From positions 55,758-119,757 of the forward strand of contig JAMKCH010012705.1 of the NCBI GenBank assembly GCA_023653785.1: a DNA stretch of 64,000 nt. Direction: 5' to 3'. The stretch's first letter is position 1. Every line of letters starts with the position of its first letter. Below the pieces are notes generated by a model, which was not told the origin of the DNA, made no database searches, and worked only from the letters and a program-made list of their open reading frames with translations. Positions 38,915-52,424 of the stretch are shown piece after piece. This DNA comes from Ophioderma brevispina (taxonomy: Eukaryota; Echinodermata; Ophiuroidea; Amphilepidida; Ophiodermatidae). The position numbers and the translations under genes were made by a program.

Positions 38915-40556
38915 TTGGGGACCATCCATAAATAACACATAAACCACCTAATTTTCTCCTAAGCATTAAAAACCTAGCGTGTCGTTTACAGTATACTTGA
39001 AAGGGGCCATGGCCAGAAAAGGGCATAAAGAGTGTAAAAGGTAGGTAAAACAACACCACGTGTGCAATAGTTCTGGCTGTACCTCCGAATTTCTCGATAT
39101 CAATACGACAAAAGGCGGCTTCACCAGCGAGCGCGTGCGCAGTCGTTGATACATTTTTACATGAATAACGCGAGCCCTAGTTAGGGCCTAGGTGGGACCT
39201 CATTGTGCTGGCAGTTGTCCATGTGTTAAGTAGTTGTTAATTTCCGATAAAATAAAGGGTTTGGATATGAAGCTAGAGTTCTTCATTGAAAAGATAGAAA
39301 AAGGTTTAGGGTGAACTGTGTTAGTATGGGTCAAGATTTTAATATTACCGTGGCAGGTTTCAATTCCTGTGCCTCATCATCTCCACATAGGGCACGATAA
39401 AGTAAATAATTACACAAAAATAATGTCCAAAATCCATTTCAAATTCTTTGTCAAGAAACAAAAAGGCAACGTTTTTCTATGCAAAATAGGTTATAGAAAT
39501 AGAGGGTGAAGCTAAAAACAATGTAAAAAAATGTAGCATGTCCCTAACGCCACAATTTTGGCCACAAACACAGGAACTTGGACCCCTGCCTTGATTTTTA
39601 GGGGAACTTGGTCTCTAAGATCAACAAAGAAAAATAAAACGCAACCTCGCTATTTTGAAGGTTGTTGGTAGGTCATTTTCCGAAAAGGGCGTTAGGGATA
39701 TATGTCAAAGCCCAATTTGTCATATTGGAATATCCCAAGCTTGACCTAAAAATTACTTGTTATCGAGGACAAAAAAGTTAAACCTTTGACGGGAGTTCAA
39801 AAGGTCAACCACCATGGAGTTCTATAGAAAGGTTTGTATCCATTAAAGGTGCGTGTTCCGATTCGTCTTTGGGACCCCCCTGATTTACCCGGAAGGTCAG
39901 TATCGATTTTGATCTTAACGATGAACGGCCGTAGTTTTCTCATTGTCTGTCTTGAAATTTGAGTCCCTCGAATCCATTTATTCCCAAGATTATAAACAAA
40001 AAACCGGCGTTTAGTATTAACCACTTTTTATATGAGCACAGTATTGAATAGGGCTTTACAATGCATTATTGCTTCTACCATCAAATGCATAATTATCATG
40101 TTACGTGACAAAAATAGGCCACAGCAAATCATAATTCAATTGGCCATTGACCTGACCTTTATCTTGGTAATTAACCATTTAAAAATAACCAAAACTAGAA
40201 TGGTTAGGGGTCCTCTTTCCTCAGGCCATAAAATTGCAAGTATTAAAAACATAATCAGAGCAACCTACAATAATTGACTCTGTACAAATTTAGATTTACA
40301 TTTACCATTTTAGTCCTTTTTAACCTATAACTCCAAAACCAATGGTCGTAAGTGAAGAAAACTATACCTTTTGGAATCCTTATGACAGTACGAGAAAATG
40401 GAAAAATGTTTCAACATGTTTAGGAGTATTTTAAAAGTTTGAACCAGTGTCAAACCTTAATTGCAATCACTACTAATTGCATTGAGATAGAGGGTCATAC
40501 TAACTAGAAAAGGTGTCACAATCGTATATGTAGTGGGGCATGAACGACCTCTTTAA

Positions 40557-41065
40557 AGAGGACATGGCAACATTTGAAAAATAGTGCGCCCTAAGATTGT
40601 TCAAAATCGATATTTTGGCAGGTGTAAAGCTTTTACTACATTAGCCTATTGAAATGACTAAGAACAAAATCAGCGCACTTATGGGTAAAACAGAACAATT
40701 TGATAAATAATGTCGCCGGCGACATTAATCAGCAGATGACGGAAATGCGTTTAACACCAGAAAAAACGCACACCGTATGCATGTTCCCAAGGTATGACAC
40801 TGGGCTGGGACCTTGTGGTTTTTTTCAATTCAATGAGTACGAATCTATGATATGCATGTAAAACACATTGTGATAACAGGTATGGAAAACTGAAACAGTA
40901 GCCTACAAATTACCTGGATGTCTGTAACCTCTTTGAACATCCCTAACTGTTTTTGACTATGTTATTTTTATGTGTAAAATATATCTGTTTTCTTCAAGTG
41001 GCCCATACGATCATTGAGAGCAATGAAGAACATTTTTATTTTGGAACATGTGCCAGTTTGCGACT
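40557..41065. mobile_element. TTAA element family 2, unit C copy
   Basis: TTAA-flanked (40553-40556, 41066-41069) counterpart of the A and B copies. It has the same internal palindrome near 40709. Confidence 0.75.
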
Positions 41066-42029
41066 TTAATAAGGACTTATGATATTCTTCTCCTGCCTAA
41101 TTGCAATACGACATCTCTTCAAATGCCATAAAATAGACTCACTTTATAAAAGCATAGGTGATGTGCATATTTAAAAATCAATGACACATCTAGGTCCGTT
41201 GGTGCTAAAAAGCCTGAAGTCATATATATGAACCCAACCTATTCACGGGTTGAGAACGGGGAGGGGCTGAAATGAGTGACCAGTATCGCACATAATAGGC
41301 TAATTTTAGAAGATTTAGAATATCAAAAACGACGGGCCTAAACATTAAAAAGGTCATTGGAAAGATTTGAAATAAAGCCTTTTCAAGGTTATGAAGTGAC
41401 GATGTATATTGAGATACCAAATAAAGTTTCATTCTATTTTGACTGGAAAGAACCCTAGGAAATGTGATCTTTCAATGTTTATCTTAACCTTACCTAGAAA
41501 ACAACTTTGATATACATGTATTGTGAACACAAACTGAAAATATAGAAGCAAAAAAATAAGAGTATAATATGTGACAATTCTTTACATACATAAGACATCG
41601 CGCACCACGAGACATTGGGGATAAAAGCGGCTGAAATCGAGGATTATCAATCATATTGAACAAATAACTGAAGATCCTATCTAGGGCAGGTGTCATATGA
41701 CTGAGCTGTAGAAGAAAAAAATGAAGTTATGTTTACACATTTAATGGATATCTCACTAGGTGAAACAAATTTGCAAAATTGAGCTCGGACGAATAAATCC
41801 CTGAGGCAAAGAAGCTTGTGCAAATGGCAAGAAAAATCGAGTAACATGAAATAAGCATGGTTGATTTGTAGACTAAAACAACGTTTGATACACCAACTGT
41901 CACCAAGTAGTGTGTTCTTGCGTGTCTCCCGCGCTCTCTTCAGTTGCAACCAAAAAATACAGACAAAACAAATGCATTGACAAAAGAATAGAGTCTTGGC
42001 TGGATTGGCAGCATACCAGTTAATTTATA

Positions 42030-45000
42030 ATATAGGTTTTTCAAGTCAATGTCCACTATTTCAACCCATCGTCTTCAAAGGCGGTTCAAATGTCTTATTG
42101 TGAAATATATGTTCTATTAGCATATCCCAAATGTCAACCTAGGCAGTTCAAATGTCCATTAAAAGGTAACAAAAATATCCATATTGTGAAATATCTGTTT
42201 TACTAGCATATACCAAATAACAAATAAGGCATTAAATGTCCATAGTGCTAACACAATATCCAATATAGCGCACTCAATTTCCCATTAGTGAAATTAAATG
42301 TTTACTAGTGATTCAATTATCACAGTAAAAAACAGTTCCTACTTGCCACCATCCAAACCAATATTTTAATGAAACGTCTTGAATGTCAGGAACACAAGCA
42401 AGTGGTGCATAAAAGTTTTCTAAAGATTATGAAAACGTTTTCCTTACGGCAACAAAGTATTACACAAGTTAAATGGTACAAGTTTCTGAAAAAATGTATT
42501 GGAATACCCTTAGTTTCGTTTGTTTCTTTCTTTTTTTTTCAAGAAACTTTAATGAATCACTGATAATCAAAACTCCATCATACTCCGTGATGGTGATACA
42601 AGAAATTAAAAACCGCCCGTGACATTGCCAGCAAATTCAACAGATTCTTTGCCGAGATAGGCCCTAAACTTGCCAGCAAGATCAACCCCTGCGTGGACTT
42701 CATGATTTCTTTCTTCATAACTCGAATAAGAAGTTCCTCTTTTCTCGCCTATCTCGGAAAGGAAATTCTCGAAATCACCGCAAAAATTTTTAAAAAAAAA
42801 ATGGTAAAAGGTCCTGTTTCTATGAGTAATCCCGGTTTTGTCAAGAGCATTGCTCCAAGTATCTCTAAACCTCTTACTCATATCTTCACCTTCGCTATCT
42901 AGTGGTGTCTTTCCCTCCGCGCCCTCAAGATGCAAAGGTCAATCCCTATTCTTCAGAAGGAGATCCCCATTCTTTCTCAACTACCGGCGCCAATTTCTCT
43001 CCCTACGCGTGCTTCGCAAGTTCTTGAGCGCTATTTATCTACAATAGACTTGACAACTTTCTTCTCAGCTAAACAAACAACATCCTCCAAGACAACCATA
43101 CGGATTCAGGAAAAAACACTCCACAAATCTTGGTCTTCTTGACATAATAATCACAAATTTCTTCTGCTCTCTCTCTCCCTCCCAAAAGCTCACACACCCA
43201 TAGGAATTTTCCTTGGATCCTTTCTAAAGTTTTTTCGACACTATCGACCACGAATTCTTATTCTAAACTTCACTCTATGGTGTACGTGGAATTCCTCTTG
43301 AACTACTTTCAACTATCTCCAAATAGGAAAACCGTTATCTCTTTTTATCTCCACTCTTCAGACTCCCCCCTCCCGGTTTTCATGCGTTGTTCCTCAAGGC
43401 ATCTATACTTGGTCCGCTCCTCTTCCTTATCTCTGTAAATGACATCCCCATGCTTCAAACACTTGTTCTTATGTACTATTTTCCGATGATATTAACATCT
43501 TCCTTTCACATCCGACATGAATACGCTATCCATGGCTTTACCGTGAACTACTCCATCATGTTTCTAATGGTTCAAAGCCAACAAACTGTCCCTTAATACA
43601 CGCAAAACTAATTATATCCACTACCACACTGGCAAAAACAGAAACCACATAAAAACACAGATCAACATCATTTGAAATATTCCCATTTAATCCCTGTTGA
43701 TCATACGAAATTTTTAGGCGTCACAATCATAGTAAAATTAATCTGGCATTATCACTCACACAAATCCACAAATCAAATTCTAAAGGTGTCGGCATCATTA
43801 AGAAATCTCCAACACACACTGCTCCCCTCCAAAATTAGTCTCTCTATATATACACTTAGCTTATCCTCCTTTATAATCTCATCATTGTATAGTGCATTGC
43901 TATCACAGACTCTAAACACCAAATCCTATGCCCATTGCAGTACAGAAACACCTAAACTCGATAAATCGTCAGACTGCAAAAAAGAAGCAATTCGCATTTG
44001 CTCTAATTCGCCTTACCTTAACCACTCCAAACCATTATTTCACAATGTTGAAATTTTTAAAAATATTGACCATATTGATATAAATAAACTCCAAATAGCG
44101 CTTTTCATGTCCGTTATTCTCACAGTACTTACCTAATTTCTTTCATGGCCTCTTCACAGCAAAAAAACAGATAGTAACACAACTATAACACACACGTAAT
44201 GCTAATCATTATCAGACTCCTAAATGTACTTCTTTGTTAACCTCGTATTCATTGTTTATGTAGGCCGCCCCAAAGTGTGGAATAACGTGAACAAATCATT
44301 TACAAACATGCAAAAACCATAAGTATCTTCAACTTAAATACATAACCAATTACTAATTATAATCACGATAATGTTTCCATGCAGGTTTTTTTTTTTCTCT
44401 ACTTTTACAGTGTGCCTGGTTATAAACGTGCTAATCCTGTTTTTGGCTCATACCTTGTTTTACCCTAATCTGTGTCGTTGTGTTTTGTATTACGATTCCT
44501 GTTCATTATCAAGTCTTCTTTCTTCCCAAATTGATTTTGTGATTTCATCAAACGTTGTTCTTTATAGGTAGGGGTAGGATCAAACACTAAAGCCCCCTTG
44601 GGTTTATTTTGAGCTTTCCCGTTCAGGAATTTGCCCTTATGTATCTCCCTCCTTGTCCTCGACTTATTTGGTATTGCCATGTTCCACGTATATTTCTTAT
44701 ATATCATTGATCGTGAGTTGTGATTTGATTACAACATTTCTGTGTCATCATTCCCTAACAAAAAATAATGTATATAATCACTATAATAATGATCAGAATT
44801 GTTATTTCTTGTCTAAAAGACTTGGTTATTGTATGATCGTCTTTGTCTTTGTATCATATGAAACATGTTCTGAATTGAATACACTTAATCTGAATGAAAT
44901 CAGACATCTGATCATACTGATTGAAATTTCTAGTCATGCATATCTCTTCATACTCAATACAGATCAAATAAATTATCCTAAAAACGTGTTACTGCTATTT

Positions 45001-45964
45001 TTTGCGAAACAAAACCTCCCCTTTTGATTCACCAACGCTTATCCGTTATTCTTCATTGCGGATATGCGTGTAAACCAATGGTGGTTTCGTTTTGGATTTT
45101 CGCACTACAGTTCCCCCCTCCCCCGCCCCCGTCCTGGACTTAAATGAAGATTTTTCACTTTGCCAGCGTTTACTACTTTCTCCCCCCCCCCCCGAAAATG
45201 AAATAATTAAACCAGTTAATTAATCGGAATGTTTCTTCATGCAGCAAACATTAATGCACTGTAGTGGCCATGATACCGTGTATAACAAAAATTCCGGATT
45301 CCGAAATTTGTACACAGTTTTGAGCTTTGCGCTTAGTTATTTCACTAACAAGTTGATTGGTATATGGACAAGCATTACTCTTTGCAAAAACATGCTTTGT
45401 TTGGAAAATTCATGTGCGCCCTCATCAGAAATTCTCTGAGTCAGCTTAAAAGCCATCACTAACCTCGTGGTATTTTTCTCAGGCCCAAAAGCCTGGCTAC
45501 TTCGAAATAAAGACGCTGCTTTTATTCTCACGGTGGGCTTATTGTATTCAACGAAACGAAACAAACAGGCTCAGGGCACCCTTTGATTACACGCTTTAAT
45601 TCCGTTATCACACATTTATCCTCTGACGGAATAAAGCGTTAATCCAATGGGCACGAGCTTGTTTCGTTTCGTTTCGTCGGCGTCGATATAAACCTTTCTC
45701 AGGTAAGGTATATATGAAGTGTTTCACTCTATCGACATGACACACAAGAGCACAAGATTACATAGAGATTTCCTTTGTGTGGACATTTGACTTCAACTAT
45801 TGAACATTTGATTTACCTGTTGTGATTTTGATCTTTTCAAGAGTGGACATTTGTTCTGTCCTTTTCCATTGTTTTGACCATTTGAATCCCCTATTGACAT
45901 TTGAAAATTACCAAAAAAGGACACTTTCTGATACCATGGATATTTGACCTGGAAACCTATATAT
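42030..45964. mobile_element. DNA transposon with nested LINE, unit C
   Basis: The best-preserved ends of this element: left ATATAGGTTTTTCAAGTCAA, right (read backwards) ATATAGGTTTCCAGGTCAAA, flanked by TATA-rich sequence. The nested LINE occupies about 42545-44905. The second CCAAT-flanked palindrome is at about 45548-45690. Confidence 0.65.
42545..44905 (+). mobile_element. 5'-truncated non-LTR retrotransposon, unit C
   Basis: Same insertion as 34095-36415, at the same place in the host transposon. It has the clearest protein remains. SILGPLLFLISVNDIP is encoded at about 43402-43450. The FSDD block sits at about 43479-43490. A 154-codon frame at 43672-44136 contains VDHTKFLGVTI and an AIRICSNSPYL-type thumb/C-terminal region. 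No endonuclease domain is present, so the copy is truncated and not autonomous. Unit A has the site without the LINE, near 27040-27065. Confidence 0.8.
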
Positions 45965-47392
45965 AACCACCACCTGATGGGTACCCGTCTTCTCCATTAA
46001 CACTTAAGTGTGGGGTTCCACTGGGATACAATGTTGGTATTTTGTAATTTCTCACTTGTTTTAAACATAATTGGAACCTCTATTTTTTTTAATGGCTAAC
46101 TTATATGATGCTCCTAATATAACCCTTTCCTAAAGGATTGTTTTTAGATGAATCCCCAATGTTAGAGGCTTCAAAAGAACATCAAACAATAAAGAAATAA
46201 ACTGAAAGACAGTTATTCAGTAAGAAAATTAGGGGCAAAACCGGATTTAATTTTGCGTCAAAATGTGAGAAAAGACACTATTTGTTATCATTTCTTGGCA
46301 TTTTCTAATTGCGTTTAATTTGTGGACGAAATGAACTATATTTACCATATTAAGTCACAACTAATTGTCTCATGCCATTTTATAATTTTTAGGGGTGACT
46401 TTGTATAATTACCATAGGTTTCCTACAGTAAACCGCTACAATGAGTTTAATAAAATATATGCTTGCAATGGCCTACTATTCTTTGCAAGATTTTTAATTA
46501 TTATTTACTTTGTGTATGTCACGGTGTATGCATTATGAAAGTCAGAATCACACAGTAACTCTACTAAGATTTGTTCATTTGTCATGGCACTTCCGTTAGT
46601 GCATAAGGTTGGGGGGGGCTCCTAGGGACCCATGCCAAATAACACAACGATGCGATGGATTTGTAAGTTTTTTCAAACGCTGGCAGGCCAAGTCCTGTGC
46701 CTCCTCATCTCCCACAATAGGGCCCGATAAAGTAATAATTAAACACTCATGTTCACAAATACATTTCAAATTCTTTGCAAAAAACCAAAGGTCCACTTTT
46801 TTCTATGCAAAATATGTTATAGAAATAGAGTTGAAAGCTAAAACAATTAAAATGTCGTCTGTCCCTAACGTCCACAATTTTGGCCACAATCACAGAACTG
46901 ACCCCTGCCAGAGTGATTTTAGGGGACTTGTCTCAGATCTAACAAGAAAATAAACGCTACCTAGCTATTTTGCAGGTTGGTAGTCCATTTTCCGAAAGGC
47001 GTAGGGAAATACGTCAACCAATTGTCATATGTTGAATATCCCATTGCCTTGAAACTAAAATTTCTTGTATCGAGACAAACAATTAAAACCTTTGACGGAG
47101 TTCAAATGTCAACCACATGGAGTTCTATGAATAGTTTTAATGTCAAGTACAGGGTGCGTTAGTTCCGATCGTCTTTGGGACCCCCATGATTTACTCGGAA
47201 GTTAAGATCGATTTTGATATCAGACTAAAGGCTATTATTTCCTCATTGTCCGTCGCCTGAAATTTGAGCCCTCGAGCCATTTCATTCCCAGAATATATAA
47301 ACAAAAAACCGCCGTTTTTTTTTTTTTAAAGTACTTTGTTTTTTTACATTTTGATTTCTTTCTGGCAATACGTCAATTATTGCGTCTACCTC

Positions 47393-48994
47393 AAAACCGC
47401 AAGTTTTTTCCCAGACTTGAATGGGGTGTATGTGCAAGTGCCAGGCTCTTTATATCAAGTAGAGAACACAATCCATATCATCGGAACAACCACCCTTTAA
47501 TATTGTCATGAAAAATTGTCCAGGTTTTGACAAAGGAAGATGGCGGCGTCCATCCACGACAATTAAGTGGCGTCCCTTTTGGAGTGGGTTGGGGTAGGGG
47601 AACGTGCATAGGGCGCTATTTAAGGGAGGGCTGCATCGGACCAACTCAACGCCCTGTAGATCGATTCTGTCTTCCTCCAAGTGAACATTTTACAAAGCTC
47701 TTACGCATGCATTTTCAACATAATTTTAAAAGCCAAACATCAACTTGATTATAACAATTATGTTATTTGTGCCATTCCCGGGTGCAATCCATTACGGGAG
47801 TATAAGGTTGGGAGGTGCCATACTGGTGTAACTTCCTTCCCACGGCCTCCAAACACCTAGCTACCCCAAGTGGATACACGGTGATATCAAATTAATAATT
47901 TGTGTGAGAATTGTATGTCTACAAAACACGAAATTTTGTCAAGAACTTGTCAAGAGCATCAAGAGCCGGAGACACTGGTTTTCGCAAGATTCGTGGACTC
48001 CCACTAACACGAGTATCCTCTCCAATAGGTCAACACTATTTACGTTCATAGGCAAATTGGGGTTTTGTTACGGAAGAACCTTGGGCTACTTTTGGCCATT
48101 TGCCGCGCCTTGGCGCGGTCCTTTGCCGCGGGTAGGCAAATGTTTTTTGGCAACACTGGGAAGAACGACACACTTGGACAGGGAGCTCAGAGACTAATAA
48201 TAAATGTTAAAAAGCAATAAGTCCACATGCCTTCCACCTGCATATTCCTACATATCACGAACTAGTGGATGGTTTTTGCGCCTAACCGGCGGCCGGCTAA
48301 ATAAATACTAAATGTTCTTGATTTTCCTAGTGGCATCGAAATAAATGTAAAGCGATTTCAATCTTATGGAAAGGCGCTATATAAATATCACATTTTTGTT
48401 TTTCATCGATATACTTTTCAATGCGTTCTGATCATATTTTGACCCCCTATATAAACAAACCAAACAATACATATTGCACCTTTTTTGATTTTAGTAAAAA
48501 GATATTCTCAATAATTATATTACACAATATTTTGGGTTTGCAATATTTTTTTCCTAATTTGACTGGCATAAAAGTTCTCCAAGCTTTTAAATTGTGTTAA
48601 TATCGACTAACTGAATTAAGAAAATGAATTTCAAGGTGCTAAATAACATTTCTTAATATAGTAGTGTGCGGTACTGTACGACAAATAGGGTTTCAGCAGT
48701 GGTGCAATGCAAAGGCAAAACTTCCAAATTTGTGTTTCCCTCATCAACATAATGTTGCAAAGGGCTTTCTACGTTTCGGGGCGAAAACCTGCACTCAGTG
48801 CGTCAGGAGGACTTTCGTTCCGTCCCCATTGTAAGCTTTTGTATCTGAGGCATGGTGGCATATGCATCGAAACCGTCATCTATTGTCATGATTGGATCTT
48901 TATTGTTCAGTAGCTTTCGCACGGATTTTCCAAAATTCTTATCTACTAGCAAAATGTTGCCATACCTTCCCGAGCTACACGACTTTTCCCTTAA
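47393..48994. other. Right flank of the array, no gene seen
   Basis: 47393-47500 matches 3530-3655. 47760-47900 has patchy similarity to 16130-16260. 48340-48400 ends in aaggcgctatataaat, a gcgctatata tail of the type common at LINE/SINE 3' ends. Open frames at 47527-47748 and 47904-48197 show no family resemblance. The remainder is unassigned. Confidence 0.4.
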
Positions 48995-49352
48995 AGAGTC
49001 CTGGCCCGATCGCTAATAACATCGTCCCCAGAAGCCCAGGATTTTTACCGGAGGAGCTGCGTCAACATTTGGTGATTCAGAAGAAAGATACTATTTTTTC
49101 TCATTTACCCGATGAAATCTTAGAGCCAAAGGTAGTGTATTTGGAAGAGGTATGAGCAAAAAGGTGCTCCATTTGGTCTTTCGACCCAATATAAGTTTGT
49201 ACAGTACTCTAGGGGCTTCCAAAAATCAGTTTTAGCTCTCGAATTCAAAAAAACGGATTGAAATCTCGGCGCGAAATTTACAGATGGGGTTTTGGAGTTA
49301 AAGGACAATCTATTAAGATGAAAACTCATATCCTTAAATCGGGCCATCCCCT
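48995..49352. mobile_element. TTAA element family 3 (358 bp)
   Basis: TTAA on both sides (48991-48994, 49353-49356). Ends are AGAGTCCTGGCCCGAT and, from the right, AGGGGATGGCCCGAT. Open frames on both strands (48892-49155 plus, 49120-49401 minus) run across or out of it, and neither shows a known domain. I infer another piggyBac-type MITE. The inverted repeat is short with one gap, so this is less certain than families 1 and 2. Confidence 0.55.
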
Positions 49353-49356
49353 TTAA

Positions 49357-52300
49357 AGCGTATAGTTCAGCGCGTAAAGCAGTAGTATTCGCCCAACCCA
49401 AAACAGTACAGGAATAATGCTTCCATATAACATTTTTATAAAAAATTTTTGGAATAATTTTAGAGGATTAACCCAATGATGCCCATTCTCTTAAAAATAC
49501 CAACGATACTCGATATTGTAATTTGGAAACAGAAGTAGGAATTGCAATCTGGCTGTTTCGATTTTAGCCAGCTTTGGATATGTACAGCTTATTAGAGATT
49601 TGGTAAGTTTTAATTTTGAGGAAGCCACATTAGCGATTTCTTCGAAATGTAAGCAACCCAGGCGCCCTATTTTTCATTAAAGTCCATTTTGTTGCACTGT
49701 TGTATTGGAAATTTTTCCAGTTAAAGGAATCCCTGTAAGTGGATAAGCGTAACACGAACAATGGTGATATTTATGCTTGGTTTGTACAATGAATGAAAAG
49801 TAGGGATCCGAATCTTTAAGGTCCTTAGAAACAGTCTCGTAAATCCACCTTCCCAGGCCGCGCTTTAAAAAGGGGCTTAAGTGTTGTTTGCACAAAGAAA
49901 GACAGTAATATATACAACCTAACACTAGCAATTAAAGACAAAAATAGATTATTGTGACTTTGGGGGAAAATGAGACTGATTGTGCTTTCTTATGTCTTAT
50001 GTGTGACCATTCATGTCGTATTTTGATTGCCCATTATGGACTACACTTAAATAATAACAATCCAAATTTACAATATATCACATCCAGAACATTTTAAAAA
50101 CAACTTACACCTTCACTTTGATCAATAACGACAATCACTAGCAGTTATTTAAGTTATCGGACCGTCTGTATTATGGGGAAACAGGAAATCAATCCATACA
50201 ACCAATGTAATATTGGTAATATTATTAACAAGTTAAGTCGTCAAGTTAGTGTCAGCCAGCTTTATAATACGTCATATTAGAAACAGAATTAATGAAATCA
50301 AATCGGAGAGAATAACTCTGTTTCAAAAAACAAAAACTTCACACTTACGTAATGTGTAGTTAGTTATTTAACAGTGCATGACCACACGATTTTTGTTTAA
50401 ATTCTTGTGTTCTCGTTTTGTTGAAAGTGTGTTTGTATTTGAAATAAAAATAAAGATTATACCAGTTGCCGTAAATTAAGACGCTTTTTTAACATATTCA
50501 GTTGTATGTGCTTATTTTAATTTTAAAGGATCGTCAAAACTGGTGCATTTGGTATCGTGAAGTGAATGTTTAAATAAGTTGCCCAGGGCAGAAAAACATT
50601 AATTAAAATACAAAATACATTGAAGAGATTCAACAACCTGTTATTTTTAAGACATATTAGTGCTATCTAAATAAAAATATGCAACATATTGTACCTCAAA
50701 ACAGTCGAGCTAAATTAAGATCATATAATAGATTGAACTTTACATTGTCCTGACTCCAACGTTTTTTGCGCCAACTTGTAGGCAGGGCATAATAGGAATA
50801 ATTTTTGCGTCTGGGAGAGATGTGAAGGTATCAGGAATATTTATGCACAGACAATTAACCGTTTTTTCGATCGGCTTGCACGCGAAAGCACTTAGCGTGG
50901 ATGTGGTCCAGGGGCCCGCCTTAGGGTCCCCTGGTGGGTTCAAAGGGCGAAGACAAGGCGGGGGTCCGGGGGCGGGCCCCCCCGTAAGCTCTTGGGTGTT
51001 AGCTATATTTGAGGGCAAAAATCAGCATACTCACACCCCCATTTCCTTCAATTTGTAGCATTGTTGAAAAGGTTTACAAAAAACATTTTAGCAATGTTAT
51101 GTAGTTAAGCTGAGTACAAAATCATTAAAAACATGAAGAAGAAACAAAATTAAATGTAGCTTTTTTGGTCAAAATTGGCAAAATAACACACCACACTTAT
51201 TAGAAAAATACAACCATAAACTTTTCTAAGTTTTAGTTAACATGTTAAGTTAAAAAAGTTGGCCAAAACATTTAGTACTAAAACACGGACTTGCTGCTCA
51301 TTTTCTGCACGATGTGGGAATAGCTGTGTTTGCGTGTGTGTAGGACTTTATCGGAGGTAGGTCTATGAAAGCTTAAGATAGAGTCTAACTATCAGTGCGG
51401 AACAGAGATAGGTTTGATTCAGGTTTTAAACACAATCAGCCCCTTGTTTGCACGGGTCTAGTAATAGGCTTCGACCAAAAATGCACCATTTTTTGTTTAG
51501 TAAAATTTTAGCAAATAAAAATACAAATTGTAATTCATAATTAAATATTTAAGGGTGATATGGAAAAATATTAACTTGAATTTAACCTTTTTTACGCTAT
51601 TAAAAATTATAATATACACCCGTGTTATTATTATGACATGAACATCAATGTTCCGATAGAAATTGCTCCACACGGGAGCAGAGGAGGACGCAGAACACCT
51701 AACAATAATAAACTAACTGGTAATGGGATAGTATTGTTACACTAAGTAACCATGGTAACATTTAAAACACGTATTATTTTGAGTGTGTGATTTTTGAGAA
51801 GTAATCAGATTATAATATGTGAATTTTTTTCATAAAATTTTTTGACAATGTTTTCTTCACTTTTTTTATTTTTTTTTTTTTTACCTGGCGAATCATTTTT
51901 TTTGCCGGGTCGTGATTTTTTTCTGGGAGGGACGTCCAGTGCTCCCGTGGATTTTCGAAGGCCCTGTTGTGCGGGTTAACCCTATGTGCCATGTTGGAAA
52001 TTTGAAATAAAAATTCCAACAGAGTCAGGAGTTGACCTCAATGAATTTGATGCTATTTAGACCGTATTCAATAGCCAGCCCATGTTGGTGGATCAAGATA
52101 GACGGCATTCCAGTGTTACATGAATTAACTGTCATGGTCCCTTGTGCATGCATGCGCCAATAAAATTGATCGATTGACAGCCTTACATGTATCCTGTATG
52201 TCCTGGAAGTTCAGGAATCTGTCCACTAACAGATTGGTGGCTGACGTCATATTGAATACGGTCTATTAAACAGAACCTATGAATTGCTGAAGTTACATAA

Positions 52301-52415
52301 TACGAACGAAGATCAAGTTAATGATATATACCCGAGTAAATGTGTTGTATGTACTGAAGTCAGGCAGTTTATTACGTTGTAACTTGTTAACGTAAACTCA
52401 ATAATTTCTGTGACC
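49357..52415. other. Intergenic, no gene seen
   Basis: Mostly AT-rich and unassigned. 50905-51000 is a sharp GC-rich island (ggggcccgcc, ggggtccggggg, gggcgggccccccc) in AT-rich surroundings, probably a fragment of a dispersed repeat. A T-run region lies at 51855-51900. Direct words near 52050 and 52255 (accgtattcaatag, attgaatacggtct) are inverted to each other and may be the ends of a short element of about 220 bases. Confidence 0.4.
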
Positions 52416-52424
52416 GTTTTAGAT

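Larger units (their letters stand above)
30747..40083 (+). repeat. Tandem unit B
   Basis: Second direct repeat. It differs from A by lacking the hairpin element, and by carrying the LINE (about 34095-36415) and a private LINE fragment (33061-33882) within the DNA transposon. Relative to A and C it shows very many single-base insertions and deletions, including in homopolymers. This looks like raw long-read error rather than evolution. Confidence 0.7.
40084..47392 (+). repeat. Tandem unit C
   Basis: Third direct repeat. It shares the LINE with B but lacks B's private fragment. It also lacks about 1.1 kb present in A (28920-30035) and B; the deletion point is near 46640-46690. It ends at ctacctcaaaaccgc. 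From there the sequence continues into the flank also seen at 3530-3655, where A and B instead jump back to the unit start. Confidence 0.7.

Noticed and set aside
43672..44136. 154-codon frame as an independent gene
   Set aside because: Its residues (TKFLGVTI and following) are the C-terminal part of a LINE reverse transcriptase. It belongs to the retrotransposon at 42545-44905.
48892..49155. Candidate protein-coding exon with an apparent acceptor near 48996 and donor at 49150
   Set aside because: The frame sits mostly inside a TTAA-flanked inverted-repeat element (48995-49352) and its acceptor coincides with the element edge. No domain was recognised.
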